A stretch of 33,219 nucleotides of DNA, taken from positions 1 to 33,219 of IMG/VR virus record IMGVR_UViG_3300005529_000654. One strand, given 5' to 3'. Positions 1 to 6,525 of the stretch are shown here, piece by piece. Numbering within the stretch: position 1 is the stretch's first letter; every line of letters begins with the position of its first letter. Source of the stretch: a virus. Made by a program: the position numbers and the translations under genes. The notes below the pieces were generated by a model. The model saw only the letters and a list, made by a program, of their open reading frames with translations, made no database searches and had not been told where the DNA came from.

Positions 1-300
1 TAATGCATAATGAAGGATTGCACTCACGGTGCGCGGCTCGCTAATCGGCGTCGCTGTGAGACTAGCTCGCAGTTCGTCAAAGGCGTTCACGAAACGTGGC
101 GATGCTCTGAGTCCCCCAGATTCCACACGCTTCACATAGGCGCGTGAGAAGGTTGTCCCCTTGCTCGCGTCTTTGATTAAATGTTTGGCAAGTTCGTTCG
201 CGCTCAGTCGGTGCGTCTTGCGAAAAGCGCGCACTTCTACCCCACGCAAGAAACGGGTCAACATGAGTTTTTGAGGTTGGCTGTGCATATTTCTAACCAT
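1..300 (-). CDS. XRE-type helix-turn-helix regulator, partial
   Basis: The minus frame is open from an ATG at 300 to base 1 with no stop, so 100 codons are visible and the C-terminus lies outside the window. Residues about 18-75 match the lambda-repressor-like HTH pattern: RAFRKTHRLSANELAKHL, then a recognition-helix-like SRAYVKRVESG and SPRFVNAF. Such proteins are DNA-binding repressors or activators of mobile elements. A second in-frame ATG lies at 286, and neither start has a clear Shine-Dalgarno. It is separated from the upstream operon by the terminator at 402-431, so it is probably transcribed on its own. Its target is unknown; it is a candidate control gene of the accessory module. Confidence 0.75.
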   Translation of the reverse strand, partial: MVRNMHSQPQKLMLTRFLRGVEVRAFRKTHRLSANELAKHLIKDASKGTTFSRAYVKRVESGGLRASPRFVNAFDELRASLTATPISEPRTVSAILHYAL

Positions 301-401
301 GTCGCTGTAACTAGTTAAAGGGTGGTTAAAACGGGCTGTACGCTCGCTCAATGGCGATTTGTGTATGGCTTGGTCTCGACATGATTTATGGCTCATAGAA
401 A

Positions 402-431
402 GTGAAAAGGGCGAGTTCATCGCTCGCCCTC
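402..431 (-). terminator. Rho-independent terminator after the 442-828 gene
   Basis: Arms 409-415 and 423-429 (GGGCGAG/CTCGCCC, 7 bp, 7-nt loop) are followed on the minus strand by TTTT from 408 downward. It lies 13 nt beyond the stop of the minus-strand operon and should end that transcript before the XRE gene. Nothing else is recognised between 300 and 440. Confidence 0.75.
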
Positions 432-441
432 GTTGGCTGGT

Positions 442-828
442 CTAGTTGATGTGTTCTATCAGGTCGAACAAGTCCACGTTGCGTAAGGCGAATGGCACAT
501 CGCTGGCGGCGAGTTCGTCCACGTCTTTGAATTCCAATTCGACTTGTGCCGCGATAGCCTGCAACAATTCATCAAGGACTACGGGCGCAAGTTCGCGGAA
601 CAATTCATCGGCGCGCTCCCATGCGTGTAGCTTTGCCTTGCTGTGCTTGACGACGTTCGGGTGATGGGTCAATTCAAGGTCGTACCTCTCGTTTCGCATT
701 TGTGCGGCAAGCCAGTTGATGTAGCAATTGGTCAGCAGGGGTGTTGTGTTGGCAACGGACTGCATCAGCGAATCCTTGAACGCTTGAACTTGGCTTTCAG
801 TTTTGAGAATGAGAGTTTGCTTTTTCAT
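442..828 (-). CDS. Hypothetical acidic helical protein of accessory operon
   Basis: 128 aa, starting MKKQTLILKTESQVQAFKDS. The ATG at 828 is chosen over an in-frame start at 861 because AGGAG (837-841) sits 8 nt upstream and because the ATG overlaps the stop of the preceding gene as ATGA, a coupling arrangement. The protein is soluble, rich in Glu, Asp, Leu and Ala, and predicted mostly helical; I see no catalytic motif, cysteine pair or membrane segment. It is the last gene of the operon that begins with the zinc-ribbon protein (1714-1953) and is followed by a terminator. Function unknown. Its position after two nuclease-like genes suggests an accessory or regulatory role in the same element, which is inference only. 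Confidence 0.7.
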   Translation of the reverse strand: MKKQTLILKTESQVQAFKDSLMQSVANTTPLLTNCYINWLAAQMRNERYDLELTHHPNVVKHSKAKLHAWERADELFRELAPVVLDELLQAIAAQVELEFKDVDELAASDVPFALRNVDLFDLIEHIN

Positions 829-1139
829 TTTGTTTTCTCCTGTGAGAGTTTGGCGTGACAAAGTGGGCAGAGCTGCGCCGCGTTCTTGCGATTCTTGAGC
901 TTGCGTTCGTCCTTGCGAGTGGCGCTCATCCAGATTTGCGCGGGGATGAGCTGGATGCCGGCGTTGACGGCGACTTGGGTTAGGCGCGCGCCCTGTCCCT
1001 GCTGGTGCTGTGTGATGCGTTCATACGGGTCGCGTTTCGAGTAACCGAGATAGTGATTGACCACCTGCACGCGCTTGGCATTCGGATTGCGCCGCTGTCC
1101 GATGTACGGACGACTAAAATGCAGAAGGTAACAAGACAT
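825..1139 (-). CDS. GIY-YIG-like nuclease family protein
   Basis: 104 aa, from ATG 1139 with AAGGA 9 nt upstream. The fold-defining pattern is visible: MSCYLLHFSRPYIGQ at the N-terminus, then HYLGYSKRDPYERITQHQQG and GARLTQVAVNAGI, and a C-terminal LKNRKNAAQLCPLC. This order (CYLLHF, HYLGY, R..QHQ.G.GARL, LK.RKN...LCP.C) fits small GIY-YIG superfamily proteins found in phages, plasmids and actinobacterial elements. Compared with classical GIY-YIG nucleases there is an insertion (QRRNPNAKRVQVV) between the two tyrosine motifs. As sequenced, the frame is fused to the HNH gene upstream, but its own start and ribosome site argue for a separate protein. Its stop overlaps the start of the next gene. 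Activity on DNA is inferred from the family. Confidence 0.7.
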   Translation of the reverse strand: MSCYLLHFSRPYIGQRRNPNAKRVQVVNHYLGYSKRDPYERITQHQQGQGARLTQVAVNAGIQLIPAQIWMSATRKDERKLKNRKNAAQLCPLCHAKLSQEKTK

Positions 1140-1141
1140 GG

Positions 1142-1649
1142 TTAATCGTCCTTCGTCTCTCGCCAATACCTGCCAAACGCAATGTCTTTGGCATGGCTTA
1201 GAGATTCCAAAGAGAGATGCAATCACCCGATAGACAACGCCTTGGTTTCGCATCTCGCGAATTTGTGCGGCTTGCCTCGCGGTGAGTTTGGCGGCGTGGT
1301 GGCGTTCACACTTTAGCACGCGTTCGGGGTGTGTATGTGTTCCATTCTTTTCGCCGCGTGCCGTTCGTCCTTTCCGGGCTGCGTCTTGCAGATTGTCCGC
1401 GCGTGTCCCAACAAACAAATGAATTGGATTGACACATTTGCGGTTGTCGCACGTGTGACAAACATCTAACCCGTCAGGAATTTTGCCGCAATAGATTTCA
1501 AATGAAACGCGGTGGGCATAGTGATTTCGTCCATTGACGGTGAAAACGCCATAGCCATTCTCTTTGATGGCTGCGCGCCATTCCCAACAACCATTAGGAT
1601 TGACGCTCACTTTTTGCATGAATCGTTGTTTGATTCGTTCGTCGCTCAT
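1142..1649 (-). CDS. HNH endonuclease with apparent +1 frameshift near its 3' end
   Basis: The core from ATG 1649 (MSDERIKQRFMQKV) contains GCWEWRAAIKENGYG, a YAHR motif, and the HNH centre DVCHTCDNRKCVNPIHLF, typical of phage HNH_3 endonucleases. A C-terminal helix-turn-helix follows (LTARQAAQIREMRNQG...IASLFGIS). After GISK the frame becomes unlike the family. One base later, the neighbouring frame gives AKDIAFGRYWRETKDD and a stop at 1144-1142, which is the expected family ending, 2 nt before the next gene. I therefore read an extra base near 1190-1200, either a real mutation or a sequencing error. The start is uncertain: an in-frame ATG at 1730 overlaps the previous gene, and neither has a good ribosome site. 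Such enzymes are often homing or packaging-associated nucleases. Confidence 0.75.
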
Positions 1650-1713
1650 TGGGAGTAGAGAGGGGGCGAACTTCGCACCACGTTCCGTCGGTGTGAGGTT
1701 CGCCCATTGTCTT

Positions 1714-1953
1714 TTAGGCGTCGAGTTCATCGGGGAATTCGGTGCGCTGGGGTCGTGCGGCTTGCGCTTGCTGCTCCCGTGCCGCGAGGATTTGCTCGGA
1801 GCGTTCGCGTTCGGCTTGGAGCTGTGTGGCGCGTTGGCGGGCGTGTGCGGCAAGGTGAATCGGACACAAGACACCCAGACCGACAAAGGACGCGCCACAA
1901 ATGCGACAATGGCGCGGGTGGTATCCTGTCGAAAACGGTGCGGGGTGTAACAT
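1714..1953 (-). CDS. Small zinc-ribbon/coiled-coil protein, first gene of a switch-controlled operon
   Basis: 79 aa. Residues about 15-35 (HCRICGASFVGLGVLCPIH) carry C-x2-C and C-x2-H pairs that could bind one zinc. The rest is a charged Gln/Arg/Glu/Ala helix likely to form a coiled coil. The ATG at 1953 is preceded 5 nt upstream by a perfect AAGGAGG, which is itself part of a 10-bp inverted repeat that can hide it (see leader). The gene heads an operon with the HNH, GIY-YIG-like and 128-aa genes; the HNH frame may begin inside or just after it. No relative is recognised. Control by an antisense RNA suggests that its level matters to the element, but the role is unknown. Confidence 0.65.
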   Translation of the reverse strand: MLHPAPFSTGYHPRHCRICGASFVGLGVLCPIHLAAHARQRATQLQAERERSEQILAAREQQAQAARPQRTEFPDELDA

Positions 1954-2087
1954 AAATGCCTCCTTCGGCTAGACACCGTTGGAGGCATTTGCTATACTCC
2001 GCAGCAGTCTCCAACGTGGTCACTTCACGTTTGGGGATTAGCCGTTAGAGAGTGCTCCACCACTCCCTAGCGGCGTTTTTATTGGAC
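1954..2087 (-). promoter_or_regulatory. Switch-like mRNA leader that can hide the ribosome binding site
   Basis: In the minus-strand leader, segment C (1963-1954, containing GGAGG and ending next to the ATG) is perfectly complementary over 10 bp to segment B (1990-1981), with a 17-nt loop, so B:C hides the ribosome site. Segment A (2016-2009) is perfectly complementary over 8 bp to 1984-1977, which overlaps B. A:B and B:C therefore exclude each other, and A:B frees the ribosome site. A further 14-bp hairpin (2074-2041) lies near the 5' end. The sequence shows the pairings; the switching behaviour is inference. Confidence 0.7.
2005..2080 (+). ncRNA. Predicted antisense RNA (about 76 nt) against the operon leader
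   Basis: A plus-strand sigma-70-like promoter, TAGACA (1970-1975) - 17 nt - TATACT (1993-1998), places a start near 2005. A strong terminator follows: arms 2041-2054 and 2061-2074 (14 bp with two non-Watson-Crick positions, 6-nt loop CTCCAC), then GTTTTT to 2080. No protein frame fits between them. The RNA is fully complementary to the 5' part of the minus-strand leader, including segment A (2009-2016), the strand that would otherwise free the ribosome site. By analogy with plasmid copy-control RNAs and phage c4/CI immunity RNAs, it should repress translation of the operon. Promoter and terminator are seen; the function is inferred. Confidence 0.65.
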
Positions 2088-2093
2088 ACACTG

Positions 2094-2139
2094 ATTATAG
2101 TCCATTCAGTGGTCAATGTCAATAGTCCATTTAATGGAC
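2094..2139 (-). promoter_or_regulatory. Consensus sigma-70 promoter with two palindromic operators
   Basis: On the minus strand TTGACA (2122-2117) and TATAAT (2099-2094) are separated by exactly 17 nt, a perfect consensus promoter for the operon starting at 1953; the transcript should begin near 2087. A perfect 7-1-7 palindrome, GTCCATTTAATGGAC (2125-2139), abuts the -35 box. A degenerate copy, GTCCATTCAGTGGTC (2100-2114), fills the spacer; centres are 25 bp apart. A repressor dimer at these sites would block the polymerase. The XRE protein (1-300) and the HTH protein (2188-2415) are the candidate binders visible here. Confidence 0.75.
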
Positions 2140-2149
2140 AATTTAGCTA

Positions 2150-2178
2150 ACAAAAAACGCAAGACGTTATGTGCGTCC
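2150..2178 (-). terminator. Rho-independent terminator of the excisionase-like gene
   Basis: On the minus strand AACGCAGGACG and CGTCTTGCGTT form an 11-bp stem (one G-U pair) with a short loop, followed by TTTTTT. It sits 10 nt after the stop at 2188 and separates this gene from the promoter at 2094-2122. The plus-strand version also ends in TTTT and could work weakly in the other direction. Confidence 0.8.
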
Positions 2179-2187
2179 TGCGTTTTC

Positions 2188-2415
2188 TTATTTCGTTGCG
2201 GCTGCCAGTTTTGGCTTTCCACTGCCGGGCTGTCCGCTCGGTGCTTTGCTCCGGTAGTATTCCTCAATGGATGGCTTGAACACGAGCCATGTTCGCCCCA
2301 CCTGTTGCGCTTCAAGTTTGCCGCGTGCGATAAGGTGATTCACCGTATTAACTTGAATTCCCAAGAGGTCGGCGGCTTCGCGGGTAGTGCAATAGTCCTT
2401 AAGAATTTCACTCAT
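2188..2415 (-). CDS. Excisionase/MerR-type helix-turn-helix protein
   Basis: 75 aa from ATG 2415, chosen because AGGAG lies 9 nt upstream; a longer in-frame start at 2529 adds a basic, unconserved extension and has no good ribosome site. Residues 8-55 (CTTREAADLLGIQVNTVNHL...GRTWLVFKPSIEEYY) are the classic HTH_17/excisionase pattern: helix-turn-helix, then a wing with GR.W...IE.Y. Family members either assist phage-type excision or act as small repressors. It lies between tRNA-Leu and the switch-controlled operon and has its own terminator. It could be the recombination directionality factor of an element integrated at the tRNA, or the repressor of the palindromic operators; the sequence does not decide. 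Confidence 0.8.
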   Translation of the reverse strand: MSEILKDYCTTREAADLLGIQVNTVNHLIARGKLEAQQVGRTWLVFKPSIEEYYRSKAPSGQPGSGKPKLAAATK

Positions 2416-2604
2416 CGGCGTTTGCTCCTGTGTCAGTGCGGGCGCGCGTGCCACGTTTGCTCGAACGTTGTCCGTTCGTTGTGACGCGCTGCGCCTCTTG
2501 CCGTTTGGGTCGTTTCGCTTCTTTTCCATTGTTCTTTACGTCTGCGCGGTGTCGGTAGTAGGCGGGCGGGACAATCACCAACACCGCCGGGTCTATGCTA
2601 GAGA

Positions 2605-2689
2605 TGGGGCTGAAGGGACTCGAACCCATACGGAGGATCACTCCAGCGGATTTTAAGTCCGCCGCGGCTGCCAATTTCGCCACAGCCCC
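2605..2689 (-). tRNA. tRNA-Leu (anticodon UAA)
   Basis: 85-nt class II tRNA read on the minus strand. Acceptor GGGGCTG pairs with CAGCCCC, the discriminator is A, the T-loop is GGTTCGAGTCC-like, a long variable arm is present, and the anticodon loop CTTAAAA gives anticodon TAA. CCA is not encoded. Its 3' end points to the accessory module at 1-2600, the usual orientation for integration into tRNA 3' ends, but the other attachment site is not in the window. Confidence 0.95.
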
Positions 2690-2732
2690 AATTTTTCCAA
2701 TTGTACTGTCCTTGATTCTTTTGTCAATCTGC

Positions 2733-2760
2733 TTGACCTAATTTAACCTTTCGCTATAAT
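2733..2760 (+). promoter_or_regulatory. Sigma-70 promoter of the T-box/valS transcript
   Basis: TTGACC (2733-2738) and a perfect TATAAT (2755-2760) are spaced by 16 nt, placing the transcript start around 2767, just before the T-box leader. Confidence 0.75.
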
Positions 2761-2769
2761 CAATCTCAA

Positions 2770-3066
2770 TTGAACACGACCGACGTTGACGCGGAGGAGT
2801 ACGCATTCGGGCGTGCTAGCGAAGAGTGGTCATCGGGTGCAAGCCGCTCCCACCGACGAATGCCGAAGGTCGCCGCCGAGTCCAATTTGCGAACAATGTT
2901 TCACTTTCACTAGCAAATTGCGGGAACGCCCGATACAGCGCAAGAGATAGAGATCAAGTCAGAGCGTAAAAGTTGAATTCTAACTTCTAACCTCTAACTT
3001 CCAGTCTTTAAACAAGGTGGTACCGCGAATCCCTTTCGCCCTTGAGGTGAAAGGGATTTTGTTTTT
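2770..3066 (+). promoter_or_regulatory. T-box leader controlling valS (valine tRNA sensor)
   Basis: Stem I begins around 2785 with an AGTA specifier-loop motif (GGAGTACGC) and contains the GGTGCAAGCC apical motif. Its 3' side reads GAAGGTCG, where GTC (2869-2871) is a Val specifier codon followed by a purine. The T-box proper, AAGGTGGTACCGCG, is at 3014-3027. The terminator hairpin (arms 3028-3037 and 3049-3058, AATCCCTTTC/GAAAGGGATT) is followed by TTTTGTTTTT. Uncharged tRNA-Val should stabilise the antiterminator and switch valS on. The linker holds three tandem 7-nt repeats (2981-3001). Confidence 0.93.
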
Positions 3067-3100
3067 CATTTTCAATTCTAGATTTTTTATCAATCTTCTC

Positions 3101-3140
3101 TGGCTCCCCTCTCCGTGTCGGAGAGGGGCTGGGGATGAGG
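3101..3140 (+). repeat. REP-like hairpin repeat upstream of valS
   Basis: CCCCTCTCC (3106-3114) and GGAGAGGGG (3120-3128) form a perfect 9-bp hairpin, followed by CTGGGGATGAGG. This layout is like dispersed repeats common in Chloroflexota and some cyanobacteria. Its GATGAGG tail supplies the only Shine-Dalgarno-like bases for valS (GAGG, 8 nt before ATG 3149). Membership in a genome-wide family cannot be tested here. Confidence 0.55.
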
Positions 3141-3148
3141 TTCCGAAA

Positions 3149-5818
3149 ATGTCTAACGAAATGCCAAAAACCTACGACCCACGCGAAACCGAACAGCGTC
3201 TGTACGATTGGTGGGAATCGCAAGGCTATTTCACGCCCACAATTGACCCCAATAAAGAACCATTCGTCATCGTCATCCCCCCGCCGAACGTGACCGGCGA
3301 GCTCCATCACGGTCACGCCATGTTCATCACGTTCGAGGACATGCTCATTCGCTGGCATCGCATGTTAGGCGAGCCGACCCTATGGCTGCCCGGCACCGAC
3401 CACGCGGGCATTGCGACCCAAAACGTAGTCGAGCGCGCCCTGCTCAAACAAGGCATCCATCGCAAAGACATCGGGCGCGAAGCATTCGTACAGCGCGTAT
3501 GGGAATGGAAAGACGAATACGGCGGAATCATCACCCGCCAGATTCGACGCATGGGCGCGTCGGTAGACTGGACGCGCGAACGCTTTACGATGGATCAACA
3601 GCTCTCGCGCGCCGTACGCGAAGCGTTTGTACGGCTGTACGAAAAAGGACTCATCTATCGCGGACCTCGCCTCGTCAACTGGTGTCCCAAAGACGAATCC
3701 GCCATCAGCGACCTTGAAGTAGAACACGAAGAGGTGCAGGGCAAACTCTACTTTATCAAATATCCCATTCAAGACATGCCCGACACATTTATCAGCGTCG
3801 CTACCACGCGCCCCGAAACCATGCTCGGCGATACGGCAGTGGCAGTGCATCCCGACGACGAACGTTACAAGCACCTCATCGGCAAGACTGCAATTCTGCC
3901 CGAACTGAATCGCCCCATTCCCATCATCGCCGATGAAACCGTCGAAAGAGAATTCGGCACGGGCGCAGTCAAAGTAACGCCCGCCCACGATCCCACCGAT
4001 TACGAGCTCGGCATCAAACACCATCTGCCGTTCATCAACATTATGAACACCAACGCCACCATCAACGAGAACGGCGGACCCTATGCGGGATTGGATCGTT
4101 ATGACGCGCGCAGCCGACTCGTCACCGATTTGGAACGCGATGGGCTTTTAGCTAAAGTAGAAGACTATACACTCTCCGTCGGAACTTGCCAGCGCTGTCA
4201 CACCGTCATCGAGCCGCTCATCTCAACCCAATGGTTCGTCAAGACCAAACCCCTCGCCGAGCCGTCTATCGAAGCAGTACACACAGGCAAAATCAAAATC
4301 GTCCCGCAGCGTTTCGAGAAAATTTATTTTCAATGGATGGAAAACATCCGCGATTGGTGCATCTCGCGCCAACTGTGGTGGGGACATCGCATTCCGGTGT
4401 GGTACACGCCCGATGGGACAGTGTTCTGCGCCCGCAGTGAAGAAGACGCGTACGCCCAAGCGCGCGCCAAATTCGGCGATGATGTACAGCTCGAACAAGA
4501 CCCCGATGTTCTGGACACGTGGTTCTCATCAGGCTTGTGGCCCTTTTCCACGCTCGGCTGGCCCGACGACACCGAGGACCTCCGCTATTTCTATCCAACC
4601 TCCGTACTGGAAACGGGTTACGACATTTTGTTCTTCTGGGTCGCCCGCATGATTATGCTCGGCATCGAGCTCATGGGTGAGGTTCCGTTTCACACCGTGT
4701 ATTTGCACGGCATCATGCGCCACACCGACGGAACCAAAATGTCCAAATCCGACTTTCGCCCCGGCGACAACCCGCTCGATGTCATCGCCGAATACTCCGC
4801 CGACGCGCTGCGCTTTTTCATCCTCACCAGCAGTTCGCCCGGCAACGACGTGCGCATGAATCTCGACAAAGTGGCGGACGCGCGCAACTTTGCCAACAAA
4901 ATCTGGAACGCCGCGCGCTTTGTCATTTCCAATCTGGGCGATAACCCCGCGCAATACGCAATCTGGCACAGACCCGACGCCAGCGAATTGTCCCTCGCTG
5001 ACCGCTGGATTCTTGCGCGCGAGCATAATTTGCTCAACCGTGTAAATCAATTGTTCCAAGAATATCGCTTCAACGAGGCGGCGCAAGACCTCTACCATTT
5101 CTTGTGGGACGAGTATTGCGACTGGTATATCGAGGCATCAAAAGTCACACTCAATGGTAATAATGAATCCGCGAAACAGCACATGCGCGGAGTGCTGGTG
5201 CATGTCTTGGAACACGCGCTACGGCTATTACATCCAATGATGCCCTTTGTCACGGAGGAAATCTGGCAGCACCTCCCGTACAAAGGCGAAGCATTGATCG
5301 TCGCCAAATGGCCCGAAGGCAATAAAGTAGTTGACCATGCCTCAATCGAGGAATTCGAGCGTGTGATGAATACCGTTCGCGCCATTCGCAACGCGCGTTC
5401 CGAATTCAACGTCGAACCTGCGCGCCGCATTGCCGCCATTATCGTCGCAGGTGAATACACCACATCGCTCGAATCACAGCGCGCAGTGCTCGCATCACTT
5501 GCCCGGCTCGATTCGGCACACCTCCAAATTATCCCAACCCTTGCATCCAAACCCGAACAAGCATATTCCGCCGTGCTTGATTCCGGCATCCAGATTTATC
5601 TGCCGCTCGCAGGCATGATTGACCTCGAAAAAGAACGTAAGCGTCTCGCCACCGAGCTCGACAAAGCCCGCGCCGATGCCACCCGCACACAAGCGCGCCT
5701 CGACAGCGATTTCGCCACCCGCGCGCCCACCGAAGTCGTCCAGCGCGAACGCGAACGCCTCGACGCCACCCGCCAACGCATCACCAAATTAGAAGAACAG
5801 CTTGCAGGCTTGAGATAA
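3149..5818 (+). CDS. valS: Valyl-tRNA synthetase
   Basis: 889 aa, a normal length for ValRS. This class I synthetase charges tRNA-Val with valine in the cytoplasm. The HIGH motif appears as HHGH (residues 53-56, after PPPNVTGEL) and the KMSKS motif as DGTKMSKS near residue 530. The editing domain carries [19 protein letters not shown], and [17 protein letters not shown] follows. The C-terminus is the expected coiled-coil arm rich in Arg/Glu/Ala. The frame is open upstream to 3017, but that part lies in the T-box terminator, so I take ATG 3149, which has GAGG 8 nt before it. Expression is controlled by the T-box. rsmD follows after 62 nt, probably in the same transcript. Confidence 0.97.
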   Translation: MSNEMPKTYDPRETEQRLYDWWESQGYFTPTIDPNKEPFVIVIPPPNVTGELHHGHAMFITFEDMLIRWHRMLGEPTLWLPGTDHAGIATQNVVERALLKQGIHRKDIGREAFVQRVWEWKDEYGGIITRQIRRMGASVDWTRERFTMDQQLSRAVREAFVRLYEKGLIYRGPRLVNWCPKDESAISDLEVEHEEVQGKLYFIKYPIQDMPDTFISVATTRPETMLGDTAVAVHPDDERYKHLIGKTAILPELNRPIPIIADETVEREFGTGAVKVTPAHDPTDYELGIKHHLPFINIMNTNATINENGGPYAGLDRYDARSRLVTDLERDGLLAKVEDYTLSVGTCQRCHTVIEPLISTQWFVKTKPLAEPSIEAVHTGKIKIVPQRFEKIYFQWMENIRDWCISRQLWWGHRIPVWYTPDGTVFCARSEEDAYAQARAKFGDDVQLEQDPDVLDTWFSSGLWPFSTLGWPDDTEDLRYFYPTSVLETGYDILFFWVARMIMLGIELMGEVPFHTVYLHGIMRHTDGTKMSKSDFRPGDNPLDVIAEYSADALRFFILTSSSPGNDVRMNLDKVADARNFANKIWNAARFVISNLGDNPAQYAIWHRPDASELSLADRWILAREHNLLNRVNQLFQEYRFNEAAQDLYHFLWDEYCDWYIEASKVTLNGNNESAKQHMRGVLVHVLEHALRLLHPMMPFVTEEIWQHLPYKGEALIVAKWPEGNKVVDHASIEEFERVMNTVRAIRNARSEFNVEPARRIAAIIVAGEYTTSLESQRAVLASLARLDSAHLQIIPTLASKPEQAYSAVLDSGIQIYLPLAGMIDLEKERKRLATELDKARADATRTQARLDSDFATRAPTEVVQRERERLDATRQRITKLEEQLAGLR

Positions 5819-5826
5819 AAGGATAC

Positions 5827-5880
5827 TGTCATTTCGAGCCGTTCCCTCAATCCTTCAGGACAGGCTTTGCGAGAAATCTC
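5827..5880 (+). repeat. Dispersed-repeat-like spacer between valS and rsmD
   Basis: The spacer reads TGTCATTTCGAGCC...GCGAGAAATCTC, running exactly up to the rsmD ATG. This resembles a frequent intergenic repeat of environmental Chloroflexota-like genomes, and its GCGAGAAATCTC end provides the only weak ribosome-site bases for rsmD. The resemblance is from memory and only one copy is present in the window. Confidence 0.4.
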
Positions 5881-6459
5881 ATGCGAGTTATTGCTGGAAC
5901 TGCCAAAGGTCGTACTCTCAAATCTCCACCCGAATCCACGCGCCCTATCACCGACCGCGTCAAAGAAAATCTATTCAACATTCTCGGCACCGATGTCATT
6001 GACGCCAACGTGCTAGACCTCTTTGCGGGTGCGGGCAGCGTCGGCATCGAAGCATTATCGCGCGGCGCGAAACATGCCACCTTTGTCGAATTCAACGACG
6101 ACGCGCTCAAAACCATCCGTGCCAACTTGCAGCTCACCAAACTCGCGCCCCGCGCGACCGTCGTCCGCGAAAACGTCTATCGCTTTCTCAAAAAACCGCC
6201 CGCTACGCCCTACGACCTCGTCTACGTCGCGCCGCCGCAATACCGCGAAATGTGGAAAGAAACACTCAAGCTGCTCGACGCCCGCCCCCAATGGCTCTCT
6301 GAACAAGGCATTCTCGTCGTCCAAATCCACCCTACCGAATTTGAAGAATTAGCATTACAATCGTTCGAGTTAGAAGATGAGAGGAAATATGGCAGTACAT
6401 TGTTATGTTTCTACCAACCCAAATCAACCAATTCAACATCAAACGATAAGCTTCCCTAG
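5881..6459 (+). CDS. rsmD: RsmD-family 16S rRNA guanine-N2 methyltransferase
   Basis: 192 aa. RsmD methylates G966 (E. coli numbering) of 16S rRNA using S-adenosylmethionine. The N-terminus MRVIAGTAKGRTL...TRPITDRVKENLFNIL is diagnostic, and the SAM site is VLDLFAGAGSVGIEALSRGA. At the place of the catalytic DPPY motif the protein reads YVAPPQY, so the Asp and the stacking Tyr/Phe are both replaced; I treat this as a divergent RsmD branch rather than a dead gene because the rest is intact. It follows valS closely. A 7-bp hairpin without a T-tract overlaps the stop (6458-6476). Confidence 0.88.
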   Translation: MRVIAGTAKGRTLKSPPESTRPITDRVKENLFNILGTDVIDANVLDLFAGAGSVGIEALSRGAKHATFVEFNDDALKTIRANLQLTKLAPRATVVRENVYRFLKKPPATPYDLVYVAPPQYREMWKETLKLLDARPQWLSEQGILVVQIHPTEFEELALQSFELEDERKYGSTLLCFYQPKSTNSTSNDKLP

Positions 6460-6525
6460 CTCATCATCAATGAGCTGTCATCCGCTTATCCGCTCGAATC
6501 CGCTGGCAGCCCTTCCGTCGTCTCA

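Noticed and set aside
1727-2023. Alternative minus-strand frame starting at 2023
   Set aside because: It would begin inside the antisense RNA region and overlaps the zinc-ribbon gene, which has the perfect ribosome site; no family features.
2408-2683. Minus-strand 91-aa frame across tRNA-Leu
   Set aside because: Its N-terminal third is the tRNA gene itself.
3017-3148. Upstream extension of the valS reading frame
   Set aside because: It runs through the T-box sequence, terminator hairpin and REP-like repeat and has no ValRS similarity; ATG 3149 is the sensible start.
4529-5098. Minus-strand 189-aa frame within valS
   Set aside because: It lies wholly inside a strongly conserved gene on the other strand; it is a codon-bias shadow.
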